Below, piece after piece: positions 8,606 through 16,589 of a DNA stretch of 64,000 nucleotides. The notes beneath the pieces are model-generated. The model did no database searches. It was not told the DNA's origin and was given only the letters and a program-made list of their open reading frames with translations. A program made the translations under genes and the position numbers. The first letter of the stretch is position 1; each line of letters begins with the position of its first letter. This stretch comes from Aldehydirespirator sp028819505. GTDB lineage: Bacteria > Actinomycetota > Acidimicrobiia > Acidimicrobiales > Aldehydirespiratoraceae. Location of the stretch: positions 1,116,001-1,180,000 of the forward strand of contig OZ242297.1 in the NCBI GenBank assembly GCA_965207755.1, read 5' to 3'.

Positions 8606-10062
8606 ATGTTGATTGAAGCCGCTCGCCGGGCCGAGGCCGCTGCCAGGGAGATGCTGGCGCTGGTGAACGCCGGTGAGGCGTCGTGCGCGGAGATGCGCGA
8701 GATGCTGGCGGTGTCCAAGCCGACGATGGCGATCATCGCGGCCGCGCAGGCCGCGGCCGCGGCCAGCATCTCCGGGCGCGAGCGCCACGGTGACGGCGGC
8801 GCTGAGGTACTCGCCGGCGCGGCCGGGCTGTCGCGTCAGGAGGCCCGCAGCCATATCAAGACCGCTGAGGCTCTGCGCGACACGCCCAAACTGCGTGACG
8901 CGCTGGAGTCGGGGCGAGTGTCGGCCGTCAACGCCAAGCGGCTCGCGGAGGCTGCGGGCAAGACCAGCGCGGCCGACGTCGAGTCCGACTCCGAGTTGTT
9001 GGCCAAGGCGGAGTCGCTGCGGCCCGAGGAGTTCACCAAGGAAGCCCGCCGCTGGACCGTCGAGCGCCAAGGTGACGGCGGGGCGTCTGAGCATGCCCGC
9101 CAGCGGGCCCGCCGCTGTGTGCGCATGTGGGACGGCGATGACGGGATGGTGCACCTGCGAGGCGAGTTCGACGCGGTGACGGGCCGTCGCATCCGCAGCC
9201 GGCTGCGCGACGACGCCGGCCGCATGTTCGACACCGACAACAAGAACGCCAACAAGCACAACGCTGACAACAACGGCAACGGCAACGGCGCCGGCAACGA
9301 CGGCCACGGCAGCGGCGGGCGGCGCAGTTTCGACCAGTGCATGGCCGACGCGCTCGACAACCTCACCGCCAACAGCGGCGCCCGCTCGGGCGGCGGGGAT
9401 CCTTATGCGGACATCTGCGTGGTCGCCCACGTCGACGAGGCCACCGGCGAACTCATAGCCCAGCTCCCCGACGGCGAACGCCTGCCCCCGGCCGTGCTGG
9501 AGGAACTCGCCTGCGACGCCCGCCTCACCGGGGTCATCTACGACCGCAAAGGCAGACCCATATGGCGCACCCACCCGAGACGGCGGCCCAGCGACGCCCA
9601 ACGCCAGATGCTCATCGCCAGAGACGGCGGCTGCTTCGCCTGCGGAACCGACCCCGACCTCTGCGACATCCACATGTCGAACCTGTCGCACAAGGTGGAC
9701 CCACCAGCGTCGACAACCTCGTGCTGGCCTGCTGGCAACACCACAACGCCATACACCACTTCGGCTGGCAGATACACGGCCCGCCGGGCAACCGCACCCT
9801 GCACCCCCCAAACACCATCAACCACGGCCCCGCCCACGCCCCCGACCAGCCCCTACCGCTGGCAGCCCACACCAAGGCACAGCCGGCACCGGCAACAGCG
9901 GGCAACGGCACCCATCACGGCACCGAGCCCACCGATGCCAACTCCGCGACTCTCAGGCCCGGGCCGGCAGACGCAGGCGTCCCGAGATTCAGGTCCGGGC
10001 CGGCGGCCGCCAGGGCCGTGCTCCGCAGCGCCAGACCCGAGCCGCTGTTCACCCCCGACTAG
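8606..10062 (+). pseudogene. DUF222/13E12-type HNH endonuclease, frameshifted
   Basis: This family has an N-terminal DUF222 helical domain and a C-terminal HNH nuclease; members occur in many copies in actinobacteria and their cellular role is unclear. DUF222 is seen over residues 1 to about 240. An Asn/Gly/Asp-rich linker follows (around residues 215-240), then the HNH part with a CxxC pair (CFACGTDPDLC). The frame breaks inside the HNH core: it reads CDIHMSNLS, whereas the +1 frame gives HVEPVAQGG and then VDNLVLACWQHHN. One missing C at about 9673 (CAC-ATG instead of CACC-ATG) explains this. The restored gene ends with TAG at 10060-10062. It could be a real inactivating mutation or a sequencing error. 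Confidence 0.85.
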
Positions 10063-10141
10063 CCGAAACGGGAATCAAAGCCTCCGCCCCGGACCGGAGA
10101 CCGGGACCCCGGGCCTGGGCCTGGGGACACGGCCGACCACT

Positions 10142-10182
10142 TCCCAGAGCTTGTTCCGCAGTTCGCCTAGATCCGTCGCCAC
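10142..10182 (-). pseudogene. fragment of an hsdM start (about 13 codons)
   Basis: Reverse-strand GTG at 10182 followed by codons for VATDLGELRNKLWE, identical in protein to the start of the intact hsdM at 8395. After that the homology stops. It forms the right copy of the 50-bp direct repeat (to 10190) around the HNH gene. It is a remnant of duplication or recombination, not a gene. Confidence 0.75.
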
Positions 10183-10220
10183 GCTTCTCCAATCAAGCTG
10201 GCATCGGCATCATTCTGCGT

Positions 10221-10493
10221 TCACGCTGTGTGTTCGCATGTCAATGCCGCGGCGGTGTGTGAGCCAGCGTGCGTGTCCAAGACCAGAAAGAGGCTCCTCC
10301 TCCGGTCCTTCCTGGCTTCGATGGCCATCTTGACGAGGTGCTCGACACCGTCGTGCAGTGGTGAAATGATGGTGAGGCCATCTGCCTTCAGGATGTCTTC
10401 CAGGGCGGAGAGGCGAGTCGCAGCCCACTCGCGCGCGCTGTCCTGAGCAGTCGGAGGAACCAGGTTCCTTGCTGTCTCGTTCGTCTGGTTCAT
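10221..10493 (-). pseudogene. truncated SDH/ClpP-like serine protease, N-terminal fragment
   Basis: A 90-codon reverse frame from an ATG at 10493. The part WAATRLSALEDILKADGL, HDGVEHLVKMAIEARKD and then SLFLVLDTHAG resembles the N-terminus of the serine-dehydrogenase-proteinase (SDH) family of ClpP-fold proteases. In that family the LDT-GG segment starts the catalytic domain. Homology appears to end right after LDTH; the last residues look unrelated, and all catalytic residues are missing. The fragment lies just upstream of the hsdM start remnant. The family call is from memory of the pattern and is tentative; the fragment could still be an expressed small protein. Confidence 0.35.
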
Positions 10494-10662
10494 GTATGCA
10501 CCCAGATCGGCTGTACTCGTCTATCGCCAGCCTCGCGACGGCCGCCGGTCGCCAACATGGCGGTTCCAGCCGCTTGGGCCGTGCCACCGTCGCGGGACCT
10601 CGCCGCCGGCCCGGGAGGCGGGCGGGGTCGGAGTTTGGGGCGGGTGCTGCGAGACTGGGCCT

Positions 10663-10923
10663 GTGCAGGCGGAAGTGGAGCGGATCATCGAGATCATCCG
10701 GCCGGCCATCGTCGCCGACGAGGGAGACATCGATCTCGTCGATGTGGACGAGGTCACCGGGATCGTCACCGTCGAGTTGCACGGCGCCTGCGTCACCTGC
10801 CCGGCGTCCACCCAGACCCTCAAGGCCGGCATCGAGCGGATCATGCGCGACCGGGTGCCAGGCGTGACCGAAGTGGTCGAGGTCAACGCCCTCGGCATGA
10901 GCGAGGCGTTCGTCTCGCTGTAG
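10663..10923 (+). CDS. NifU C-terminal-domain protein (Fe-S cluster scaffold)
   Basis: An 86-residue protein of the Nfu type, which carries Fe-S clusters to target proteins. The CxxC pair (ACVTCPAS, Cys43 and Cys46) and the surrounding segments (IRPAIVADEGDIDLVDVD and CPASTQTLKAGIERIMRDR) are typical. The frame is open upstream, but the GTG at 10663 is chosen because the domain begins there and a -10-like GAGACT (10651-10656) ends 6 nt before it. The cysteine desulfurase 1.3 kb downstream on the same strand could supply sulfur. Not obviously in an operon. Confidence 0.88.
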   Translation: MQAEVERIIEIIRPAIVADEGDIDLVDVDEVTGIVTVELHGACVTCPASTQTLKAGIERIMRDRVPGVTEVVEVNALGMSEAFVSL

Positions 10924-11016
10924 ATCCCGGGCCGGGCGGGGTCAGCGGCGGGCGCGGTCGGCGCGACAGCACGGCGCCGGTGGCCGTGCCGGTCTGCGCC
11001 GGTACGGTGCCGGGCC

Positions 11017-11916
11017 GTGAGCGAGATGCCCGAGGTGGTGGAGCGACCGCCCGAGCGCCGCTGCTACCGGCACCCCGACCGCCGCGGCGGTGTCAGCTGC
11101 CAGCGCTGCGACCGCCTGATCTGCGTGGACTGCATGCGCCAGGCCTCCGTCGGGTTCCACTGCCCCGAGTGCACCGCCCGGAGCGGCGCCGGGCCGGTGA
11201 CGGTGAGTCCGCAGGCTGCGGAGAGCGCCTCGCCTCCAGTGGTCACCCGGGTCCTGCTGGCGCTGAACGGGCTGGCCTTCCTGTACTCGGTGGTCTTGAG
11301 CCGCTCGGCCGGTGGCATCACCCGGATCGACCAGGGACTGCTCATCGACGGCGGTCTGTTCGCCCGGGCCCGGCTGATCGACGGTGGCGCCGTCCGATGG
11401 ATCGGCGTGGACACCGGCGAGTACTACCGGCTTGTCACGTCGGCCTTCCTGCACGACGGGGTGTTCCACCTCGCGTTCAACATGTACGCGCTGTGGCTGC
11501 TGGGCCAGTTGCTCGAGGCGGGCTTCGGGCGGGCCCGGTTGCTGGCGCTGTTCGTGGTGTCGATGCTCGGCGCCTCGTTCGGCGCGCTGCTGCTGGCGCC
11601 GAACTCTCCGACAGTTGGGGCCTCGGGGGCGGTGTTCGGCTTGATGGGCGCGATGGTGCTGGTGCAGCGGGCCATCGGCAGCAACCTCTGGCGGTCGCCG
11701 CTGATGATGATCCTGATGCTGAACCTCGCCTTCACGCTGCTTGTGCCGCGCATTTCGGTCGGCGGGCACCTGGGCGGGCTGGTCGCGGGAGCGGGCATGG
11801 GCGCGCTGATGCTGGCCTTCGAGCGCCGCGGCGCTCCGCGGTGGGCGACGGTGTGGGTGGGCGGGATGCTCTCGGTGGGCCTGGTGGGCGCGTCGCTGCT
11901 CGCGGCCGGCCGGTAG
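11017..11916 (+). CDS. rhomboid-family intramembrane serine protease with B-box-like zinc finger
   Basis: Cleaves membrane proteins inside the bilayer. The 299-residue protein starts with a small zinc-binding module of Cys/His ligands at about residues 16-52 (CYRH, CQRC, CVDC, HCPEC). A linker and about six to seven helices follow. Rhomboid signatures are present: HLAFNMYALWLLG, the catalytic Ser in GASGAVFGLMG and the catalytic His in GGHLGGLVAG. This zinc finger-rhomboid layout is common in actinobacteria. GTG start at 11017. Natural substrates are unknown. Confidence 0.92.
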   Translation: MSEMPEVVERPPERRCYRHPDRRGGVSCQRCDRLICVDCMRQASVGFHCPECTARSGAGPVTVSPQAAESASPPVVTRVLLALNGLAFLYSVVLSRSAGGITRIDQGLLIDGGLFARARLIDGGAVRWIGVDTGEYYRLVTSAFLHDGVFHLAFNMYALWLLGQLLEAGFGRARLLALFVVSMLGASFGALLLAPNSPTVGASGAVFGLMGAMVLVQRAIGSNLWRSPLMMILMLNLAFTLLVPRISVGGHLGGLVAGAGMGALMLAFERRGAPRWATVWVGGMLSVGLVGASLLAAGR

Positions 11917-11920
11917 GAGG

Positions 11921-12043
11921 CGCGTCCGCCCACCAACTGGCAGCGCAATGAGCAGGATCAACTGGAAGGTGTGTGCGCCGGGCGCGTCCGCCCACCAACT
12001 GGCAGCGTCCTGCACGGATGGCGTGCATTCTGCTGCCAGTTCC
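11921..12043. repeat. 46-bp palindromic repeat family, first locus (partial plus complete copy)
   Basis: A short direct repeat (cgcgtccgcccaccaactgg, 11921-11940, and again near 11982-12002) precedes one complete imperfect palindrome at about 11997-12041. Its outer arms are AACTGGCAGC and GCTGCCAGTT, and inside are TGCACG and CGTGCA. The same element occurs at 49517-49567 and three times at 62897-63091. It fills the 307-bp gap between the rhomboid and cysteine desulfurase genes; no gene is seen there. Confidence 0.75.
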
Positions 12044-12211
12044 GGTGTCAGAGGCGGATAGGAGTGCTCTCAGGAGCCCAGCCGGACCGGTGGCTGGGCG
12101 TGGATTCCGCGGTCGGTCCCTCCGCGGCGAGGGAATCGGCCGCGCTGGAGCCCCGATCGGGCGTCCCCGGCTGCCAGTCTCCCGGTCGGGTCCGCCGCGG
12201 CCCCCGGTCCG

Positions 12212-12223
12212 TAGGATGACCGG
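12212..12223 (+). promoter_or_regulatory. -10 box of the cysteine desulfurase gene, leaderless
   Basis: TAGGAT at 12212-12217 followed by 6 nt and the ATG at 12224, the recurrent arrangement in this window. Confidence 0.4.
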
Positions 12224-13408
12224 ATGTCCGGTCCGTCCGAGCCGCCCGAGGTGTACCTCGACCACGCCGCATCCACGCCGTTGAGGCCGTCGGCCCGCGA
12301 CGCGTGGCTGGCCGCCGCGGAGCGGCACCACGCCAACCCCACCGGGTCTCATCTGGCCGCTCGCGAGGCCCGCAAGGCGCTGGACAGGGCCCGCGAGCAG
12401 GCAGCCGCGGCTCTCGGCGCCGACACGGGCGAGATCGTGTTCACCTCCGGAGGCAGCGAGGCCGACAACATGGCCGTCCGGGGCGCTCTCGGCGCCCGGG
12501 GCCCTGAGGCGGTGGCGCTGACCACGGAGGCCGAGCACCACGCGGTACACGACCCGGTGGAGCGCTCCGGCGGCGTGTTCGTGGGCGTGGACGAGCGGGG
12601 CATCGTCGACCTCGACGCCCTGGCCGGCGTGCTTCGACGCCGCGGCGGCGAAGTGGCGGTGGTGTCTGCCATCGCGGTCAACAACGAGACCGGTTCGATA
12701 GCGCCGCTGGAGGAGCTGGCCGGCGTCGTGCGAGACCTGGCTCCGGAGGCGTGGCTGCACACCGACGCGGTGCAGGCCCCCAACTGGATCGACATGGCCG
12801 CCGCCACCGCCGACTTCGACCTGGTCTCGGTGACCGGCCACAAGGTGGGCTCGCCGGTGGGCACCGGCGTGCTGGTGGTGCGCGACGGTGTGGAACTCGA
12901 CCCGCTGATCGTCGGCGGCGGCCAGGAGCGGGGCCGGCGGGCCGGCACGCCCGACGTGGCCGGCGCGGTGTCGTTCGCGGCAGCGCTGACCGAGACCGTC
13001 GAGCAGCGCGACGCCAGCGTCGAGCGGCTCGGCGTCCTCCGCGACGCCCTGATCGACGCCCTGATCGACCGGCTCGGCGACCGGGTACAGGTCTCGGCGG
13101 CCCGCGCCGGCGGCGACCGCGGCCACATCGCGGCCGGGATCGCCAACGTGTGCATCGCCGGCGTGCAGAGCGAGGCGCTGCTGTTCCTGATGGACGCCGC
13201 CGGGGTGCGGGCCTCGGCCGCCTCGTCATGTTCCAGCGGTGCCCAGGACCCGTCACATGTGCTGGCCGCCATGGGGGTTCCCCGCGAGGTCGCCCTGGGA
13301 TCGCTGCGGCTGTCGCTCGGCCACACCAGCGTCGCCGCCGACGTGGAGCGGGCCGTGGAGGTCATCGCAGCGTCGGTCGAGCGACTCGACCGCTTCGAGG
13401 GCGGCTGA
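12224..13408 (+). CDS. cysteine desulfurase (IscS/NifS type)
   Basis: PLP enzyme that takes sulfur from L-cysteine as a persulfide. In the 394-residue sequence the PLP-binding Lys is in SVTGHKVGSPVG (Lys207) and the catalytic Cys is in ASSCSSGAQDPSHVL (Cys336). TSGGSEADN and HTDAVQA are further family motifs. The stop at 13408 is followed after one base by the GTG of mnmA. The pair is therefore most likely an operon in which this enzyme supplies the sulfur for tRNA 2-thiouridine; supply to Fe-S clusters is also possible. The ATG start is supported by the -10 box 6 nt upstream. Confidence 0.95.
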   Translation: MSGPSEPPEVYLDHAASTPLRPSARDAWLAAAERHHANPTGSHLAAREARKALDRAREQAAAALGADTGEIVFTSGGSEADNMAVRGALGARGPEAVALTTEAEHHAVHDPVERSGGVFVGVDERGIVDLDALAGVLRRRGGEVAVVSAIAVNNETGSIAPLEELAGVVRDLAPEAWLHTDAVQAPNWIDMAAATADFDLVSVTGHKVGSPVGTGVLVVRDGVELDPLIVGGGQERGRRAGTPDVAGAVSFAAALTETVEQRDASVERLGVLRDALIDALIDRLGDRVQVSAARAGGDRGHIAAGIANVCIAGVQSEALLFLMDAAGVRASAASSCSSGAQDPSHVLAAMGVPREVALGSLRLSLGHTSVAADVERAVEVIAASVERLDRFEGG

Positions 13409-13409
13409 G

Positions 13410-14528
13410 GTGGCCGGGTCGTCGCCGCGCGCCCGCGGCAACCGGGTTCTGGTGGCCATGTCGGGCGGGGTGGACTCCTCGGTGGCCGCGGCCCTGCTGC
13501 AGGAGGCCGGCTACGACGTGGCCGGGGTCACGATGAAGCTGTGGGGAGGGCCCAGCGACACCGGCTGCTGCTCGGTGTCGGATGTGGACGATGCCCGCTG
13601 GGTGGCCGACCAGCTCGGCATCGAGCACCACGTCTTCAACTTCGGCGACGACTTCGAGCGACATGTCGTGGAGCCGTACGTGGCTGACCACGCCGCGGGC
13701 CGCACACCGAATCCCTGCGTGGAGTGCAACCGGCACATCAAGTTCAGCCGGCTGCTGCGCCGGGCCGACGCGCTCGGCTTCGGCCTGGTGGCGACCGGCC
13801 ACCACGCCCGCATCGTCGATGGGCCCGGCGGACCCCGGCTGGCCCGGGGCGTCGACGAGGCGAAGGACCAGTCGTACGTGCTGCACATGCTCGACGCAGC
13901 GCTGCTGGCCCGGCTGCTGCTGCCGGTGGGGGAGACGACCAAGGACGAGGTCCGGCGCGAGGCTGAGGCCCGGGGCCTGGTCACGGCCCGCAAGCCCGAC
14001 AGCCAGGACGTGTGCTTCATCACGGCGTCGGCGGGCCGCCGGAAGTTCCTCGGCCGGCGCATCCCGATGAGTCCGGGGCGGCTGGTGGACAGTTCCGGCG
14101 CCGAGCTAGGCACGGTCGAGGCGTTGGAGCTGGTGACGGTGGGCCAGCGGCGGGGCCTGGGAGCGATCGGCGGCGGATCGCCCCGCTACGTGCTCGACGT
14201 GGACGCCGAGTCGTCGACGGTGACGGTGGGAAGCCGGGCGGAGCTCGACAGCGAGATCACGCCTCTGGAGGATTGGCGCTGGACGGACGGCCCGGTGGAC
14301 GGTCCGGTGCGGGTGCAGACCTCGGCCCACGGCGCGGCTGAGGCCGCCACGGTCGATCGAGCCGGTGCGGCCGTCCGCTGGGCCGAGCCCCGCCGGAGAG
14401 TGGCCCCGGGCCAGAGCGTGGTCGCCTACCAGGGGGACATCGTGGTCGGCGGAGGAACCGCCGCCAGCGTGACCGGAGGCAGCGGAGAAGCACTGTTCTC
14501 CCATGTTTTGACGCTGCATCCACCTTGA
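13410..14528 (+). CDS. mnmA: tRNA-specific 2-thiouridylase MnmA
   Basis: Adds sulfur to U34 of the Lys, Glu and Gln tRNAs, using ATP and persulfide sulfur. The P-loop SGGVDSS lies at residues 18-24. The two catalytic Cys are in NPCVECN (Cys103) and QDVCF (Cys202). The C-terminal half has the usual beta-barrel domains. The GTG at 13410, one base after the cysteine desulfurase stop, is chosen over upstream in-frame starts that would lie inside that gene; the length is then 372 residues, normal for the family. The end of the gene appears to hold a promoter for the next gene. Confidence 0.95.
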   Translation: MAGSSPRARGNRVLVAMSGGVDSSVAAALLQEAGYDVAGVTMKLWGGPSDTGCCSVSDVDDARWVADQLGIEHHVFNFGDDFERHVVEPYVADHAAGRTPNPCVECNRHIKFSRLLRRADALGFGLVATGHHARIVDGPGGPRLARGVDEAKDQSYVLHMLDAALLARLLLPVGETTKDEVRREAEARGLVTARKPDSQDVCFITASAGRRKFLGRRIPMSPGRLVDSSGAELGTVEALELVTVGQRRGLGAIGGGSPRYVLDVDAESSTVTVGSRAELDSEITPLEDWRWTDGPVDGPVRVQTSAHGAAEAATVDRAGAAVRWAEPRRRVAPGQSVVAYQGDIVVGGGTAASVTGGSGEALFSHVLTLHPP

Positions 14529-14536
14529 TGTAGTCT
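14508..14536 (+). promoter_or_regulatory. putative promoter for the 14635 gene
   Basis: TTGACG at 14508-14513, a 17-nt spacer and TAGTCT at 14531-14536, overlapping the end of mnmA. A transcript from here would have an untranslated leader of about 90 nt. Confidence 0.4.
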
Positions 14537-14634
14537 CCTGTGCCAGCCTCGCTTGCCGGGCTCGTAGCGGCCAGCCGAAACCCCGACAGAACCCGCGCCG
14601 CCACAAGCGCCGCCGCCTGCGCAAGCGAGGACCC

Positions 14635-15126
14635 ATGACCGCAACGCCGACCCCGGCCGCAGCCGCGGCACCGTCCATGGCCCACAGCCCCGACTCCGAG
14701 CCGGCCCCGACGCCCCGAGCCGGGGCCGCGGCACGCGCCGGCGCCGGCACCCTCGCCGCCGGCCGGACCCGCCTGCGCGACCAGATCGCCGCCAACCCGC
14801 TGCTGAGCCTCTTCGGCGCGGTGCTCGCGGGGATACTGGGCTTCATGGGGACCGTCGTCATCGCCCTGCTCGCCTACACCCTCGCCACCACCAACGACCG
14901 CTTCGCCGAGGTCAACGACCGCTTCGCCCGCCTCGAGGCCAAGATCGACGCCCAGGACGCCAAGATCGACGAGATCAACCTCAAGCTCACCGCCCTCATC
15001 GCCGCGTTGAACATGGTGCCCGAGGTCGGTGCCGCCCTCCAGGGGACGCTGCTCGATCCCGCCGCCACTGGCACCGCCGCGACAGGCCCCACCGATCCTT
15101 CGAGCCCGATTTGGGGCCCGGACTGA
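14635..15126 (+). CDS. membrane-anchored coiled-coil protein, function unknown
   Basis: A 163-residue protein. An Ala/Pro-rich cytoplasmic stretch (1-60) is followed by one strong transmembrane helix (about 62-83, LLSLFGAVLAGILGFMGTVV). A heptad-like coiled coil follows (about 90-125) with the repeated element NDRFAEVNDRFARLEAKID and AQDAKIDEIN. The C-terminus is low complexity. Such a build suggests a self-associating, membrane-tethered protein. I do not recognise a specific family. It lies downstream of mnmA with its own probable promoter and is convergent with the next gene. Confidence 0.75.
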   Translation: MTATPTPAAAAAPSMAHSPDSEPAPTPRAGAAARAGAGTLAAGRTRLRDQIAANPLLSLFGAVLAGILGFMGTVVIALLAYTLATTNDRFAEVNDRFARLEAKIDAQDAKIDEINLKLTALIAALNMVPEVGAALQGTLLDPAATGTAATGPTDPSSPIWGPD

Positions 15127-15240
15127 CGCTCGAAGTCGGCGCCGATCCGGTTCACCACCACCGGCTGAGCCCCGGATTCCGCGCACGATCCGCGGCTGTC
15201 AAGGGCCACCCGGCAGGCGGCGCGGCAGTCCGCCCGGAGT

Positions 15241-16179
15241 TCAGCCGATCCGGAGGCCGCGGCGCTCGGCCGTGGCCAGCACGGCTGCGGGGCGGCTGGG
15301 CGAAATCAGGAGGGCCGCCAGCGAGCGCTCCTCGCTGCGGTTGCGCCCTGTCATCACGCCGGCCTTGACGGGCTCGCTGAGACGCAGCTCCAGCGCCATG
15401 CCGAAGGCGTGAGCGGTGAGGTCGGTAGCGTCGGTGTCGGCGCGGGCCGGACCGATCGAGTCGAGGCCGCGGCGGCTCAGGGGCAGCGGCTCGGCCACCG
15501 CGAGATGGTCGTGCAGCACCAGCCCGTTGGGGACGAACACCAGCCAACGCCGGGCCAGCCGGTACAGGGTGTGGGCCGCGAACGCCGCAGCGGGCAGCCC
15601 CACCGCAGCAGCTGCGATTCCTGCCGGCCAGCCGCGGTCGGACAGCAGCAGGGGTCCGGCGGCGACACCGGCCACGGCGAGCGCTCCCATCGGCACGACC
15701 AGCGCGACGATCACCGGTCCCGGCGGGCGCAGCAGGAATCGGCGCTCGTCGCCGTAGCCGGCCGCGTCGACCTGGGCCTCGGCGTAGGCGGGGTGAAACA
15801 CGATCAGGGTGCCGGCCACACAGAACAGATTCCCTACCACGGCGGCAGGATCCGAGGAGGCGGCTGCGGCGAGCGCCAACTCCAGGGCGCCGGCGGGCAC
15901 GCCGATACGGGCCACGGTCAGCGCCCGAGGCCCCGGAAGCAGCAGCGCGGCGAGCACCAGGGCGTAGGCGAGCCACAGGGCCACGATCACGGTCGTGCGG
16001 GCCGCGCCGTCGTCGGGTCGCAGCGCGGCATGGACCAGGTCCCCGAGCAACGCCATCGCCCCGACCACCAGCCAGGCCGCGACCGCGCCGGCGCGTACCG
16101 TCAGCGCGGTTCGATTCCGTTTGCTCGCCGCGGAGCGCGCGTCGCCTGGCACGGCCGCAATTGTGTCACCGTGCAGCAT
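15241..16179 (-). CDS. integral membrane protein, function unknown
   Basis: A 312-residue reverse-strand protein with about five to six hydrophobic helices in the N-terminal two thirds (for example AGAVAAWLVVGAMALLG, ALVLAALLLPG, VIVALVVPMGALAVAGVAA). A soluble C-terminal domain of about 100 residues follows (from RLARRWLVFVPNGLVLHDH onward). No enzyme motif is visible. The ATG at 16179 is preceded by three tandem copies of a tiny reading frame, each overlapping the next start by one base, so initiation here may depend on reinitiation. It is divergent from ligA. Confidence 0.75.
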   Translation of the reverse strand: MLHGDTIAAVPGDARSAASKRNRTALTVRAGAVAAWLVVGAMALLGDLVHAALRPDDGAARTTVIVALWLAYALVLAALLLPGPRALTVARIGVPAGALELALAAAASSDPAAVVGNLFCVAGTLIVFHPAYAEAQVDAAGYGDERRFLLRPPGPVIVALVVPMGALAVAGVAAGPLLLSDRGWPAGIAAAAVGLPAAAFAAHTLYRLARRWLVFVPNGLVLHDHLAVAEPLPLSRRGLDSIGPARADTDATDLTAHAFGMALELRLSEPVKAGVMTGRNRSEERSLAALLISPSRPAAVLATAERRGLRIG

Positions 16180-16212
16180 CAGCGCGGCATCAGCGCGGCA
16201 TCAGCGCGGCAT
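16180..16212 (-). promoter_or_regulatory. three chained minimal reading frames (Met-Pro-Arg-stop) before the 15241-16179 gene
   Basis: On the minus strand an 11-bp unit ATGCCGCGCTG is repeated three times (ATGs at 16212, 16201 and 16190) and leads into the true ATG at 16179. Each unit reads ATG-CCG-CGC-TGA, and each TGA shares its A with the next ATG. Confidence 0.6.
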
Positions 16213-16217
16213 TGTTG

Positions 16218-16265
16218 CTTCCCGCTCTTGTTCGCTGCGACCTGAGGGCCGCTCGGCCGCGGCCT
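16218..16265. repeat. degenerate copy of the dispersed 45-bp element
   Basis: cccgctcttgttcgctgcg followed by agggccgctcgg and ggcctcgctcg resembles the copy at 25906-25953 and the units at 20116-20475. It lies in the intergenic region between the 15241-16179 gene and ligA. Confidence 0.55.
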
Positions 16266-16337
16266 CGCTCGACGCCCCTCGCGATCGTGAGCGCAGGGCC
16301 GCGTCCGCTCGGCCTCTGGGCGATCACACGGCAGATG

Positions 16338-16349
16338 TAGCCTCGCGGC
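16338..16349 (+). promoter_or_regulatory. -10 box of ligA, leaderless from the first repeat
   Basis: TAGCCT at 16338-16343, then 6 nt, then the GTG at 16350. The spacing favours initiation at the first of the four repeated GTG codons. Confidence 0.45.
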
Positions 16350-16589
16350 GTGGCCGAACCTGCCGACGCCGACGCGGGGCCGCGAAACGTGCCGAGGCGG
16401 TCGCTGACCGCGGCTCGCGGCGTGGCCGAACCTGCCGACGCCGACGCGGGGCCGCGAAACGTGCCGAGGCGGTCGCTGACCGCGGCTCGCGTCGTGGCCG
16501 AACCTGCCGACGCCGACGCGGGGCCGCGAAACGTGCCGAGGCGGTCGCTGACCGCGGCTCGCGGCGTGGCCGAACCTGCCGACGCCGAC
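16350..16589 (+). repeat. 72-bp tandem repeat at the ligA start (3.3 copies)
   Basis: Three full 72-bp units (16350, 16422, 16494) and a partial fourth from 16566, nearly identical. Each begins with GTGGCCGAACCTGCC, so each carries a possible start codon in the same frame and adds 24 residues to LigA. The 12 bp just before the first unit match the end of the unit. Confidence 0.95.
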
